The notes under the pieces: generated by a model
What the model was told of the DNA's origin: nothing
Seen by the model: only the letters and a program-made list of their open reading frames with translations
The model's database searches: none
Shown: positions 45,306-54,016 of the stretch, in pieces
How the letters are laid out: each line of letters opens with the position of its first letter
Numbering within the stretch: the stretch's first letter is position 1
Position numbers and translations under genes: made by a program
NCBI RefSeq assembly: GCF_010858045.1
Contig: NZ_JAAGVC010000003.1
Span: 1 to 64,000 of the forward strand
DNA length: 64,000 bases
Origin: Nocardia cyriacigeorgica
Lineage (GTDB): Bacteria; Actinomycetota; Actinomycetes; Mycobacteriales; Mycobacteriaceae
Reading direction: 5' to 3'

Positions 45306-46709
45306 TCAGGTGGCCTGGCTGACCGAGGACATGTGGAAGTCGGGGATGCGGAGTGGGGGCATGGCGGTTCGGGTGAACCAGTCTTTCCATTCGCGGGGGA
45401 GGGTGAGGGTGGTCGCGCCGGCTTCGGTGGTGCGGCGGAGCAGGTCGAGGGGGCTTTCGTTGAAGCGGAAGTTGTTGACGGCGGCGCTGACTTCGCCGTT
45501 CTCGATCAGGTAGACGCCGTCGCGGGTGAGGCCGGTGAGCAGCAGGGTGGCCGGGTCGACCTCGCGGATGTACCACAGCGTGGTGAGTAGCAGGCCGCGT
45601 TCGGTGCGGGCGATCATGTCGTCGAGGGTGGCGTCGGAACCTCCGGTCAGCAGTAGGTTCTCGCCGGGAACGGTGGTGGGGGCGTCGAATTCGGCGGCGG
45701 TGGCGCGGGGGTAGACCAGCGATTCGATGACGCCCTCGCGCAACCAATTCACCCGCTGTGCGGACAATCCGTTGTCGAACACCGACAGTGCCTCCGAGGA
45801 CGCGGGCGTGGCGACGAACGGACGGTATTCGAGACCGCTCGCACTCGGATCCGAATACAACGTGAGCGGCAGCTCGGTGAGCCGCTCACCGATGCGGGTG
45901 CCACCCGGCCGTGACAAGGCGGTGTGGCCCTCGTGCGCGCCGCGGCCTTCCATGGTCCAGGCCAGGTAGATCATCAGATCCGCCACTGCCGACGGCGGCA
46001 GCAGCGTCTCATATCGCCCGGCCGGCAGCTCCACTCGCCGCGCCGACCAATCCAGCCGACGGGACAGTTCCGCCAGCAGCGCCGGCGTATTCACATCGGT
46101 GAAATCGCTGGTGCCGACGCCCACCCAGGCGCTGGCCAGATCGGAGCCGGTACCGCGTTTGCCGTTGATCTCCACCGAGCCGGTGGGCTGCACGTAGCGG
46201 CGCCGCAGGCCGGTGGAGGTACCGAGCCAGGTGGTGTGCATCTGGTGGTGGGCGAATCCGTAGAGGGTGTCGGTGCCGTCGAACCCGCGAGCCAGGTCGG
46301 CGGCAAGCCCGGTGAAGACCTCGATCCCGGTGCGGCCGGGCTCGCCCGCCCAATCCGGCGCATCGGGCGCTCCGTCCGGCTCCAGCAGCGGCATCGCATC
46401 GCGCGCCGGTTCGGCCGTGCGCGCGGCCTGCTCGCTGGCGCGGACCACGGCCTCGACATCGGCGCCGTCCACGCTCGTCGCGGTGACGCTGCCGACGCGC
46501 GCGAGGTTCGGGCCTTCCCGGAACACCGAGACCACCGCCCACTGCCGCGAGACCGACGACCCGTTGGTGGTCATCGAATTACCCGCCCACCGCAGCGACG
46601 CCTCGTGCGCGTCGGTGACGATGACCATCGCCTCATCGGCCTTCGACAGCGCCAGCGCCTGTTCGACCACCGCCCCACCGGGCACAATCGCCGCGCCGGT
46701 CCCGTTCAC
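45306..46709 (-). CDS. tldE: TldE/PmbA-family metallopeptidase subunit
   Basis: TldE and TldD form a two-subunit protease that degrades unfolded peptides and matures some antibacterial peptides; TldE itself lacks the zinc site. The 467-residue product has the PmbA-type N-terminal strand region and the C-terminal SVFDNGLSAQRVNWLREGVIESL, NLLLTGG and VDPATLLLTGLTRDGVYLIENGE-type segments (each shown in part). Its GTG start overlaps the tldD stop (GTGA). Confidence 0.9.
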   Translation of the reverse strand: MNGTGAAIVPGGAVVEQALALSKADEAMVIVTDAHEASLRWAGNSMTTNGSSVSRQWAVVSVFREGPNLARVGSVTATSVDGADVEAVVRASEQAARTAEPARDAMPLLEPDGAPDAPDWAGEPGRTGIEVFTGLAADLARGFDGTDTLYGFAHHQMHTTWLGTSTGLRRRYVQPTGSVEINGKRGTGSDLASAWVGVGTSDFTDVNTPALLAELSRRLDWSARRVELPAGRYETLLPPSAVADLMIYLAWTMEGRGAHEGHTALSRPGGTRIGERLTELPLTLYSDPSASGLEYRPFVATPASSEALSVFDNGLSAQRVNWLREGVIESLVYPRATAAEFDAPTTVPGENLLLTGGSDATLDDMIARTERGLLLTTLWYIREVDPATLLLTGLTRDGVYLIENGEVSAAVNNFRFNESPLDLLRRTTEAGATTLTLPREWKDWFTRTAMPPLRIPDFHMSSVSQAT

Positions 46710-48259
46710 TGCCCTGCCTCCGTCCGCGTGTTGAGAACATTGATGCCGCGCACCAGGATCGACGGGCAGCCGTGACTGACCGCCGCCACCTGACCGGGCT
46801 GCGCCTTCCCGCAGTTGAACGCGCCGCCGAGCTGCCAGGTGGACGGCCCGCCGACGGCTTCCATCGCGCCCCAGAAGTCGGTGGTGGTGGCCTGGTAGGC
46901 GACGTCACGCAGCTGCCCGTCCAGCTTGCCGTCGCGGATGCGGAAGAACCGCTGCCCGGTGAACTGGAAGTTGTAGCGCTGCATATCGATCGACCAGGAT
47001 TTGTCGCCCACGATGTAGATGCCGTCGTCGACCCGGGAGATCAGCTCCTCGGTGCTGGTGTCGCGGTGCGGGTCCGGTTGCAGTGACACATTGGCCATGC
47101 GCTGGATCGGCACGTGGTGTGGCGAATCCGCGTAGGAGCAGCCGTTGGAACGTTCGAGACCCAGGCGCGGCGCGAACACTCGATCGAGCTGATAGCCGAC
47201 CAGGAGACCGTCGCGCACCAGATCCCAGCGCTGGCCCGCGACGCCTTCGTCGTCGTAGCCGACGGTGGCCAGGCCGTGCGGTTCGGTGCGGTCGCCGGTG
47301 ACGTGCATGATCGGGCTGCCGTACCGCAGCATGCCGAGCAGATCGGGCGTGGCGAACGAGGTACCGGCGTAGGCGGATTCGTAGCCGATGGCGCGATCGT
47401 ATTCGGTGGCGTGGCCGATGGATTCGTGGATGGTGAGCCACAGATTGGTCGGATCGATGACCAGGTCGGTGGGCCCGGCGACGACGCTGGGCGCCTTCAC
47501 CTTCTCGGCCAGCCACTCCGGGATCCGGGCGAGTTCGCCTGCCCAGTCCCAGATTCCGTCGGCGCCGGTGACGTACTCCCAGCCGCGGCCGGCCGGTGCG
47601 GCGAGTGTGCGCATCGTTTCGAACACCCCGGCCGCCGCATCGACGGTGATGGCCTCGAGCTGTGGATGCAGCCGCACCCGCTGCTGGGTGATCGAGGAGC
47701 CCGCGGTGTCGGCGTAGAAGGTCTGCTCTTTGACCTGCAGGACCGAGGCCGTCACGTGGTCGACGCCGTCGGCGGCGGACAGCCGCTGCGAATACTCCTG
47801 CAACAGCGCCACTTTGTCGGTGGTCGGCACGGTGAACGGGTCGAGATCGTAGGCCGAGACCCATTCCACGCCGTCGTAGCGTGGCTCGGCGGCCAGCTCC
47901 ACCCGTTCGCGGTTGAGTGCGCGCAAGGTGGTGGCGACGGTGACGGCGCGGCGCGCGACCTCGGCCGCCGAATCGGGCGTGAGTGCCGCATGCGAGGCGA
48001 AACCCCAGGTGCCGTCGACGATCACCCGCACCGCCAGCCCGAGTTCGGCGGAATCGGCGACCGATTCCACGCGCCCGTCGCGCAACCGGATGGATTGGGT
48101 GACCAGCCGATGCACCCGCAGATCCGCATGTGACGCTCCGGCAGCGGTGGCGGCCGAGAGCGCGGCGTCGGCCAGCGCGGCCAATGGCAGCGAGGTGAAT
48201 TCGGCGTCGACGCCGTGGTGTGGGCCGCCGGTGCCCGCGTCGGAAGTCGGGATGCTCAC
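46706..48259 (-). CDS. tldD: TldD-family zinc metallopeptidase
   Basis: TldD carries the active site. The 517-residue product has the zinc motif HESIGH (in TIHESIGHATEYDRAIGYE), followed by the downstream cysteine/histidine region and GTSFATPDLL, ERSNGCSYADSPHH and AFNCGKAQPGQVAAVSHG. I chose the GTG at 48259 because TACGGT ends 7 nt before it. tldE is coupled downstream. No RiPP-type precursor gene is seen nearby. Confidence 0.9.
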   Translation of the reverse strand: MSIPTSDAGTGGPHHGVDAEFTSLPLAALADAALSAATAAGASHADLRVHRLVTQSIRLRDGRVESVADSAELGLAVRVIVDGTWGFASHAALTPDSAAEVARRAVTVATTLRALNRERVELAAEPRYDGVEWVSAYDLDPFTVPTTDKVALLQEYSQRLSAADGVDHVTASVLQVKEQTFYADTAGSSITQQRVRLHPQLEAITVDAAAGVFETMRTLAAPAGRGWEYVTGADGIWDWAGELARIPEWLAEKVKAPSVVAGPTDLVIDPTNLWLTIHESIGHATEYDRAIGYESAYAGTSFATPDLLGMLRYGSPIMHVTGDRTEPHGLATVGYDDEGVAGQRWDLVRDGLLVGYQLDRVFAPRLGLERSNGCSYADSPHHVPIQRMANVSLQPDPHRDTSTEELISRVDDGIYIVGDKSWSIDMQRYNFQFTGQRFFRIRDGKLDGQLRDVAYQATTTDFWGAMEAVGGPSTWQLGGAFNCGKAQPGQVAAVSHGCPSILVRGINVLNTRTEAGQ

Positions 48260-48266
48260 CCAGCAC

Positions 48267-48272
48267 ACCGTA
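48267..48272 (-). promoter_or_regulatory. -10 element (TACGGT) of tldD
   Basis: On the minus strand TACGGT ends 7 nt before the GTG at 48259: leaderless type, deciding the start. Confidence 0.5.
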
Positions 48273-48373
48273 GTCGGTGCCACCGACAGCCGCTGCCGAA
48301 TAGTTGCCGCGCGCAGTGGTATCGAACCGGGACGCGGCGCTCGCGCCTACCACGCCCGCGCGGGCAGATGTCG

Positions 48374-48379
48374 TACTGT
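48374..48379 (+). promoter_or_regulatory. -10 element (TACTGT) of tetR
   Basis: TACTGT ends 6 nt before the GTG at 48386, which selects this start over the ATG at 48368. Confidence 0.5.
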
Positions 48380-48385
48380 GCCCGC

Positions 48386-49015
48386 GTGCCGCCTTCCGCC
48401 CTCCGTGATCGCAAACGTGAACGTACCCGCCGCGCCCTGCTCGAGGCCGCCGTCGAACTGTTCGAAACCAGAGGCTACGAAGAGACGACCGTGGCCGATA
48501 TCGCCGCTGTCGCCGAGGTGGGCACTCGCACCTTCTTCAACTATTTCGCCAGTAAGGAAGAGTTGCTGTTCCCCGAACCCGATGACCGGGTGCGGGCGGC
48601 GGTGGTCGCGATCGCCTCGCGGCGGCCGGGGGAACGGCCGGTCGAGGTGCTGCTACGAGCCTTACGCGCGGCCGGCGACAATCCCGGCGAACATCTCATC
48701 GACGATCTGTACGCCCGGATCGCCGCGCTGCGGGCCCAGGTGTCACGCACCGTGCCGGCGGTGAGCGGCCGCGCGGCGCACGCCCAGCTGGTCGCCCAGC
48801 GCGAGATCGCCAGGCAGTTGCACGCGGCGTTCCCGGCGGAATTCGACGAGGTCGGCGCGGCGGCGCTGGTCGGTGCCGTGGTCGGCGCGGTGTCGGGTGC
48901 GCTGACGGTGCTGTTCCAGGGCCCGCAGATCGGCATCGAGGACGGTGAACGGTTGCAGCGCAAGATCCACGAGACCACCTCCGAGGTGTTGCGGCCCTGG
49001 CTCGCGCGGGTCTGA
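48386..49015 (+). CDS. TetR-family regulator
   Basis: The 209-residue product has the TetR helix-turn-helix (RTRRALLEAAVELFETRGY, then VADIAAVAEVGTRTFFNYFASKEELL, shown in part) and a C-terminal ligand domain with an Ala/Val/Gly-rich helix (AALVGAVVGAVSGALTVLF). It is divergent from tldD and convergent with the TauE gene (3 nt between stops). No dyad like that of the other TetR was found in its upstream region, so its target is open. Confidence 0.9.
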   Translation: MPPSALRDRKRERTRRALLEAAVELFETRGYEETTVADIAAVAEVGTRTFFNYFASKEELLFPEPDDRVRAAVVAIASRRPGERPVEVLLRALRAAGDNPGEHLIDDLYARIAALRAQVSRTVPAVSGRAAHAQLVAQREIARQLHAAFPAEFDEVGAAALVGAVVGAVSGALTVLFQGPQIGIEDGERLQRKIHETTSEVLRPWLARV

Positions 49016-49018
49016 CCG

Positions 49019-49813
49019 TCAGCCGAACTGCTGCCAGCCCAGCCGCAGCACCATCGCGATCACGACCACCAGCAACACCACGCGGACGAACTCCGCGCCG
49101 CGACTCAATGCCATCCGCGAGCCGACCACCGCGCCCGCGATATTGCCCACCGCCATCGCCGCGCCGAGTGCCCACAGGATGTGCCCGGTCGCGCCGAAGA
49201 AGATCAGCGCGCCCACATTCGATCCGCAGTTGATCACCTTGGCCATCGCCGCGGCACGGACGAATTCGGTGCCGAGCAGGGTGGCGAAGGTGATGATGAG
49301 GAAGGTGCCGGTGCCGGGCCCGAGTAGCCCGTCGTAGAAGCCGATCAGCCCGGCCGCCAACGCCACCACCAGGATGAACTTGCGCCGGGTCGGTGGATGC
49401 GTGGCGAGGGTGACCCCCACCGACGGACGCGCGGTGACGAAGATGGCCACCCCCACCAGAACCACGAGCACGATCGGAATGAACAGCTCCCGATCGATCA
49501 GCGAGACCGCCGCAGCGCCGGTCGCCGCGGCCACCGCCGAGATCAGCGCCGCCGGCAGCAGTACCCGCCAGCGGATCGGCACCCTGCGGGAGAAGGTCAC
49601 CACCGCCGCGGTCGTTCCGGCCACCGCGCTGAGCTTGTTGGTGCCGAGTGCCGTTTGCGGCGCGATGCCCGGCGCGACCAGCAGCAGGGTCGGCAACACG
49701 ATCAGACCGCCGCCGCCGACCACGGCATCCACCCAGCCCGCGGCTGTCGCCGCGGTCAACAGAACCGCCCAGTCGGTGATCTCCACGGCCCAAGACAACC
49801 AGAAACATCCCAT
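49019..49813 (-). CDS. TauE/SafE-family membrane transporter
   Basis: The 264-residue product has seven or eight hydrophobic segments and the family's two repeats: GWVDAVVGGGGLIVLPTLLL and LIGFYDGLLGPGTGTFLII, with TALGTNKLSAVAGT. These carriers are thought to export sulfite, sulfoacetate or other organic anions. The ATG at 49813 follows directly on the first helix; an ATG 39 nt upstream would add Arg residues. It is divergent from a histidine kinase gene. Confidence 0.88.
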   Translation of the reverse strand: MGCFWLSWAVEITDWAVLLTAATAAGWVDAVVGGGGLIVLPTLLLVAPGIAPQTALGTNKLSAVAGTTAAVVTFSRRVPIRWRVLLPAALISAVAAATGAAAVSLIDRELFIPIVLVVLVGVAIFVTARPSVGVTLATHPPTRRKFILVVALAAGLIGFYDGLLGPGTGTFLIITFATLLGTEFVRAAAMAKVINCGSNVGALIFFGATGHILWALGAAMAVGNIAGAVVGSRMALSRGAEFVRVVLLVVVIAMVLRLGWQQFG

Positions 49814-49874
49814 GAACCGGGCGCCGGGTCGGGCCCGCGTGCGCGCCGTCACGGGCCGGTCTCCGGGCCACCCA

Positions 49875-49880
49875 TACCCT
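49875..49880 (+). promoter_or_regulatory. -10 element (TACCCT) of the histidine kinase gene
   Basis: TACCCT ends 7 nt before the ATG at 49888: leaderless type. Confidence 0.5.
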
Positions 49881-49887
49881 GAACGGC

Positions 49888-51054
49888 ATGCGCAGGTTCA
49901 GTCTGTGGCTTCGCGGCAAGCCGATCGTCGCCGACTCGATGCTGGCCGGTGTGCTGCTGGTGCTCGACGTCCTCGGCGTCTCCACCGCGCACAACAAGGT
50001 GGCCTTCGTGGCGCTGTCGCTGGTGCTGCCGCTGCCGATGATCCTGCGGCGGGTCTATCCGCGGCTCATGGCGGCGGCCATGCTCGGGCTGTCGATCACC
50101 ACCACCGCCGTCAGCTACCTCACCGAGGAAGAGTCCGAGCACGTCGCGCTGCTCGGGCTCGGCATCATGCTCTACACGCTGGTGGCCTATGTGGGCCGCC
50201 GCGACGGCCTGTTCTTCCTGGCGGGCCTGGTCCTCGATACCGGACTGTCGATGCTGGCGACGGGGTTCCCGGCCGGGACCGATCTGGCCTTCGTCATCGT
50301 GCTGTACGCCCTGTGCTGGACCCTGGCCGAATTCATCGGCGCCCGCCACGCCTACGACACCGAGGTCGCCGCCCGGCTGGCGGTGGCCGATTACGACCGG
50401 GAACGTCGCGCCCACGACGCGGTGTCGGCCGAGCGCACCCGCATCGCCCGCGAATTGCACGATGTGGTGGCGCACGCGGTGAGCGTCATCATCGTCCAGG
50501 CCGACGGTGCGAAATACGCACTGCGTCACGACCCCGACGCCGCCGAACAGGCCGTCACCACCATCGCCGCGACCGGCCGCGAAGCGCTGCGCGAACTGCG
50601 CCGCACCGTCGCGCTGCTGCGCACCGAGCACGCACCCGACCAACTGCCCCAGCACGGGACCGCGGGCTTGGCGAAGGTGGTGGAGATGATGCGCGGCACC
50701 GGCCTGGCGGTGGAACTGGAAATGACCGGCGAGCTCGACGACATCGCCCCGGAGATCAGCCTCGGCGTGCACCGCATCGTGCAGGAATCACTGACCAATA
50801 CCCTGCGCCACGCCGGCGCCCATCCCAAGGCCTGGGTGCGGGTGCAGCGCCGCGACGACGACATCCTCATCGAGGTCACCGACTCCGGCGGCGTGCCGGT
50901 GCAGGAACCGGAGAACCGCATCACCGGCAGCGGGCTCGGGCTTGCCGGAATGCGTGAACGGGTCGCGGTGCTCGGCGGAACGATGGAAGCGGGCCGCACC
51001 CCCGACGGCTCGTGGCGGGTGCGGGCCACCATCCCGTTGGTCCAGCCCGACTGA
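49888..51054 (+). CDS. NarL-type sensor histidine kinase
   Basis: The 388-residue product has four to five N-terminal membrane helices (about residues 15-150), no large external domain, a HisKA_3 dimerisation segment with the phosphorylated His191 in RELHDVVAHAVSV, and an ATPase domain with IVQESLTNTLRHAGA (N box) and GSGLGLAGMRERV (G box). The signal is unknown; kinases of this membrane type often sense the cell envelope. The response regulator follows after 45 nt. Confidence 0.92.
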   Translation: MRRFSLWLRGKPIVADSMLAGVLLVLDVLGVSTAHNKVAFVALSLVLPLPMILRRVYPRLMAAAMLGLSITTTAVSYLTEEESEHVALLGLGIMLYTLVAYVGRRDGLFFLAGLVLDTGLSMLATGFPAGTDLAFVIVLYALCWTLAEFIGARHAYDTEVAARLAVADYDRERRAHDAVSAERTRIARELHDVVAHAVSVIIVQADGAKYALRHDPDAAEQAVTTIAATGREALRELRRTVALLRTEHAPDQLPQHGTAGLAKVVEMMRGTGLAVELEMTGELDDIAPEISLGVHRIVQESLTNTLRHAGAHPKAWVRVQRRDDDILIEVTDSGGVPVQEPENRITGSGLGLAGMRERVAVLGGTMEAGRTPDGSWRVRATIPLVQPD

Positions 51055-51086
51055 CCCGGCCGCCGATAGGCGCCTGCCGAGCCCAC

Positions 51087-51092
51087 TACGCT
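51087..51092 (+). promoter_or_regulatory. -10 element (TACGCT) of the response regulator gene
   Basis: TACGCT ends 7 nt before the GTG at 51100, so the regulator may have its own leaderless message besides read-through from the kinase gene. Confidence 0.45.
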
Positions 51093-51099
51093 GTGGTGC

Positions 51100-51759
51100 G
51101 TGCCGATCACCGTTCTCGTCGTCGATGACCAGGAACTCATGCGCATGGGTCTGAAAATGGTGCTCGGCGCGCACCCCGACATCGAAGTGATCGGTGAGGC
51201 CGCCAACGGCGCGCTCGCGGTGACCCAGGCGAGCGAACTGCGACCCGATGTGGTGCTGATGGATGTGCGGATGCCGGTGGTCGACGGCGTCACCGCCACG
51301 ACGCAGATCGTGGAAGCCGGGCACGGTAGCCGGGTGCTGGTGATGACCACCTTCGATCTCGATGAACACGCCCTCGGCGCACTGCGCGCCGGCGCCAGCG
51401 GCTTCCTGCTCAAGGACACCCCGCCGGAGGATCTGATCTCGGCGATCCGCAGCGTCGCCGCCGGCGACGCGGTGGTCTCACCGAAGGTCACCAAACGCCT
51501 GCTCGACCGCATGATCAGCGAGAATCCCGGCCGCACCCGCGATCCCGGCGTGCTCGACGTGCTCACCGCCCGCGAACGCGAGGTGCTCGAACAGATCGCC
51601 GCAGGCCGCTCCAACGCTGAGATCGCCACCCAGTTGTTCCTGTCCGAAGCGACGGTGAAAACCCACGTCGGTCGAGTGCTGACCAAACTGGGTCTGCGCG
51701 ACCGGGTGCAAGCGGTCGTGCTTGCCTATGAAACCGGGCTGGTCCGCCCCGGCGGGTGA
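51100..51759 (+). CDS. NarL/LuxR-type response regulator
   Basis: The 219-residue product has a receiver domain (VLVVDDQELMRMG with acidic pair Asp9/Asp10, phosphoacceptor Asp55 in VVLMDVRMP, Thr in MTTFD, Lys in FLLKDT) and a C-terminal LuxR-type helix-turn-helix (LTAREREVLEQIAAGRSNAEIA, shown in part, then SEATVKTHVGRVLTKLG). It is the partner of the kinase just upstream. Confidence 0.94.
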   Translation: MPITVLVVDDQELMRMGLKMVLGAHPDIEVIGEAANGALAVTQASELRPDVVLMDVRMPVVDGVTATTQIVEAGHGSRVLVMTTFDLDEHALGALRAGASGFLLKDTPPEDLISAIRSVAAGDAVVSPKVTKRLLDRMISENPGRTRDPGVLDVLTAREREVLEQIAAGRSNAEIATQLFLSEATVKTHVGRVLTKLGLRDRVQAVVLAYETGLVRPGG

Positions 51760-51839
51760 GCCCGGCAACCGTGCGTGCGCACCGGGAGAAAATCCGGGGC
51801 ACCGGACGTTGAGAGGGTAGATCGTCCGGAAGGAACGTC

Positions 51840-52322
51840 ATGCCCGCAGTTGTTTTCCTCGCCTACCTCGTCGTCGAGATCGCCGCCTTCGTCGGCGTCG
51901 TCCAGCTGATCGGCGTCATGCCCGCCATCGTCGTGCTCATCGCCTGCTCGGCCGCGGGAATGCTGCTCATCGGCTCGCAGGGCAGGCGGGTGTTCGAGCA
52001 GTTCCGCCGCGCCGGACGCGGGGAGATCACGCCGGGTACCGCCGTCGCCGACGGTGCGCTGGTGGCCTCGGGCAGCGTCTTGATGTTCGTGCCCGGCCTG
52101 GTCACCTCGGTGCTCGGGCTGCTGCTGCTCCTGCCGCCGACCAGGGCGCTGCTGCGTCCTCTGGTGGCGGCGGTGACCACGCGCCGGATGCAGCGGGTGG
52201 CCGCGCGCATGCCGTATCGCGGTGTGGTCATCGACGGTGACGAGGTGGTCGACGGTGTCGTCGTCACGGAGTGGTACGACGACCCGCGCCCCGGCACCCG
52301 GCGCGCCATCGGCGGCGCCTGA
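51840..52322 (+). CDS. fxsA: FxsA family membrane protein
   Basis: The 160-residue product has the FxsA layout: LAYLVVEIAAFVGVVQLIGVMPAIVVLI at the start (two helices, shown in part), QGRRVFEQFRRAGRGEI, the LVASGSVLMFVPGLVTSVLGLLLLLPPTR helix pair (in part), and a polar tail. In E. coli FxsA affects phage T7 exclusion. GGAAGGA precedes the ATG. Mycobacteria have fxsA (Rv2053c) in the same place before a conserved hypothetical and ppm1/lnt. Confidence 0.9.
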   Translation: MPAVVFLAYLVVEIAAFVGVVQLIGVMPAIVVLIACSAAGMLLIGSQGRRVFEQFRRAGRGEITPGTAVADGALVASGSVLMFVPGLVTSVLGLLLLLPPTRALLRPLVAAVTTRRMQRVAARMPYRGVVIDGDEVVDGVVVTEWYDDPRPGTRRAIGGA

Positions 52323-52411
52323 GACCGGCGCCGAGATCGGCGCGGCGAGGTGATCGGCACCGCACCCGCCGGTGCCCGGGCACGGATGCGGCACTGGCAG
52401 ACTGGTCGACC

Positions 52412-54016
52412 GTGAGTACCCAGTTGCTGGTCGGCGGTCGTATCTACAGTTCCAGTTCCCCGGACGCGACCGCGATGGCGGTCACCGACGGCACGGTGGT
52501 GTGGCTGGGCGCCGACCGGGTGGGCCGCGCACTGCACCCCGACGCCGAGATCGTCGATCTGGACGGCGCTTTCGTCGCGCCGGCCTTCGTGGAACCGCAC
52601 CTGCACACCACCGCGCTCGGTCTGCAACTGACCGGACTCGATCTGTCCGGCGCGCGTTCGCTGGCCCACTGTATGGAACTGCTCGCCGGCTTCGCCGCGG
52701 CCCATCCGGGTGCGGTGATCATCGCGGACGGCTGGGATGAGACCCGCTGGCCCGAACACCGGCCCCCCACCGCCGCCGATATCGATGCCGCACTCGGCGC
52801 CGACGCGGGCAGGCACGTCTATCTCTCGCGCGTCGACGCGCACTCCGCGGTGGTCTCCACCGCCGTCCTCGATGCCGTACCCGGGCTCAGCGCGGCCACC
52901 GGTTTCAGCCGCACCGAACCACTGCGCGCGCAGGCCCACCACCTGGTGCGCGCCGCGACGCTGGCCGCGCTCGACCGCGACCAGCGCGACGCCGCCCGGC
53001 GCGCGGCCCTCGACCACGCCGCCGCGCACGGCATCGTCGCCGTACACGAATGCGCGGGCCCGGAGATCTCCGGGGAGGCCGACGTCCGCGAACTGCTCGC
53101 CTTCGATCACGGCGTCGAGGTCCGCGTCAACTGGGGGCAAGCGGTGACCAGCGCGGACGATGCGCGTGCGCTGATCGCGGACCTCGGGGTGCACGCGCTG
53201 GCCGGTGACCTGTTCGTCGACGGTTCGCTCGGCTCGCGCACCGCCTGGCTGCGCGAACCGTATGCCGACGGCGACGGCACCGGGTTCGGCTACCTGGACG
53301 CCGAGGCGATCGCCGCGCATGTGCGGGCCTGCACCGAGGCCGGGATCCAGGCCGGATTCCATGTCATCGGCGACGCCGCGATGGACGCCGTGGTCGCCGG
53401 TTTCGGCGCCGTGGTCGACGAACTGGGCGGCCCGGCGGTGGCCGCGCGCGGGCACCGGATCGAGCACGCGGAGATGATCGACGCCGACCAGATCACGAAA
53501 CTGGCGGCATGGGGCGTCATCGCGAGCGTGCAGCCGGCGTTCGACGCCGCGTGGGGCGGCCCCGACGGCATGTATGCCGCACGGCTCGGCGCCGAACGCG
53601 CCGCCGGGCTGAATCCGTTCGCGGCCATGGCCTCGGCGGGTATCTCGCTGGCCATCGGCTCGGACGCCCCGGTCACCGCCCTCGACCCGTGGGCCGCCGT
53701 GCGCGCGGCCACCGAGCATCGCACGCCAGGTCACGGGGTGTCGCCGCGTGCGGCCTTCGCCGCGGCCACCAGGGGCGCGTGGCGCGCGGGCGGGGTCCGC
53801 GACGGCGTCGCGGGCACACTCGTACCCGGAGCGCCGGCCTCGTACGCGGTGTGGGAGGCCGGTGACCTCGTCGTGGCCGCGGCCGCCGATTCCGTGCAAC
53901 GCTGGTCGACCGACCCGCGCTCGCGCGTTCCCGGTCTGCCCTCGCTCACCCCGGACGACGCCCTGCCGCGCTGCCTGCGCACGGTGCACCGGGGAGTGAC
54001 CATCTATGGCGGCTGA
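52412..54016 (+). CDS. Amidohydrolase family protein (YtcJ-like)
   Basis: The 534-residue product is of the amidohydrolase_3 group. Metal-binding residues: HxH in FVEPHLHTT, later DGSLGSRTAWLREPY, GFHVIGDAAMDAVV, HRIEHAEMI and the final GSDAPVTALDPW. Such enzymes hydrolyse C-N bonds of unidentified metabolites. It starts at GTG, with CAGACT 8 nt upstream, and its 3' end overlaps lnt by 11 nt, so they are co-translated. Confidence 0.9.
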   Translation: MSTQLLVGGRIYSSSSPDATAMAVTDGTVVWLGADRVGRALHPDAEIVDLDGAFVAPAFVEPHLHTTALGLQLTGLDLSGARSLAHCMELLAGFAAAHPGAVIIADGWDETRWPEHRPPTAADIDAALGADAGRHVYLSRVDAHSAVVSTAVLDAVPGLSAATGFSRTEPLRAQAHHLVRAATLAALDRDQRDAARRAALDHAAAHGIVAVHECAGPEISGEADVRELLAFDHGVEVRVNWGQAVTSADDARALIADLGVHALAGDLFVDGSLGSRTAWLREPYADGDGTGFGYLDAEAIAAHVRACTEAGIQAGFHVIGDAAMDAVVAGFGAVVDELGGPAVAARGHRIEHAEMIDADQITKLAAWGVIASVQPAFDAAWGGPDGMYAARLGAERAAGLNPFAAMASAGISLAIGSDAPVTALDPWAAVRAATEHRTPGHGVSPRAAFAAATRGAWRAGGVRDGVAGTLVPGAPASYAVWEAGDLVVAAAADSVQRWSTDPRSRVPGLPSLTPDDALPRCLRTVHRGVTIYGG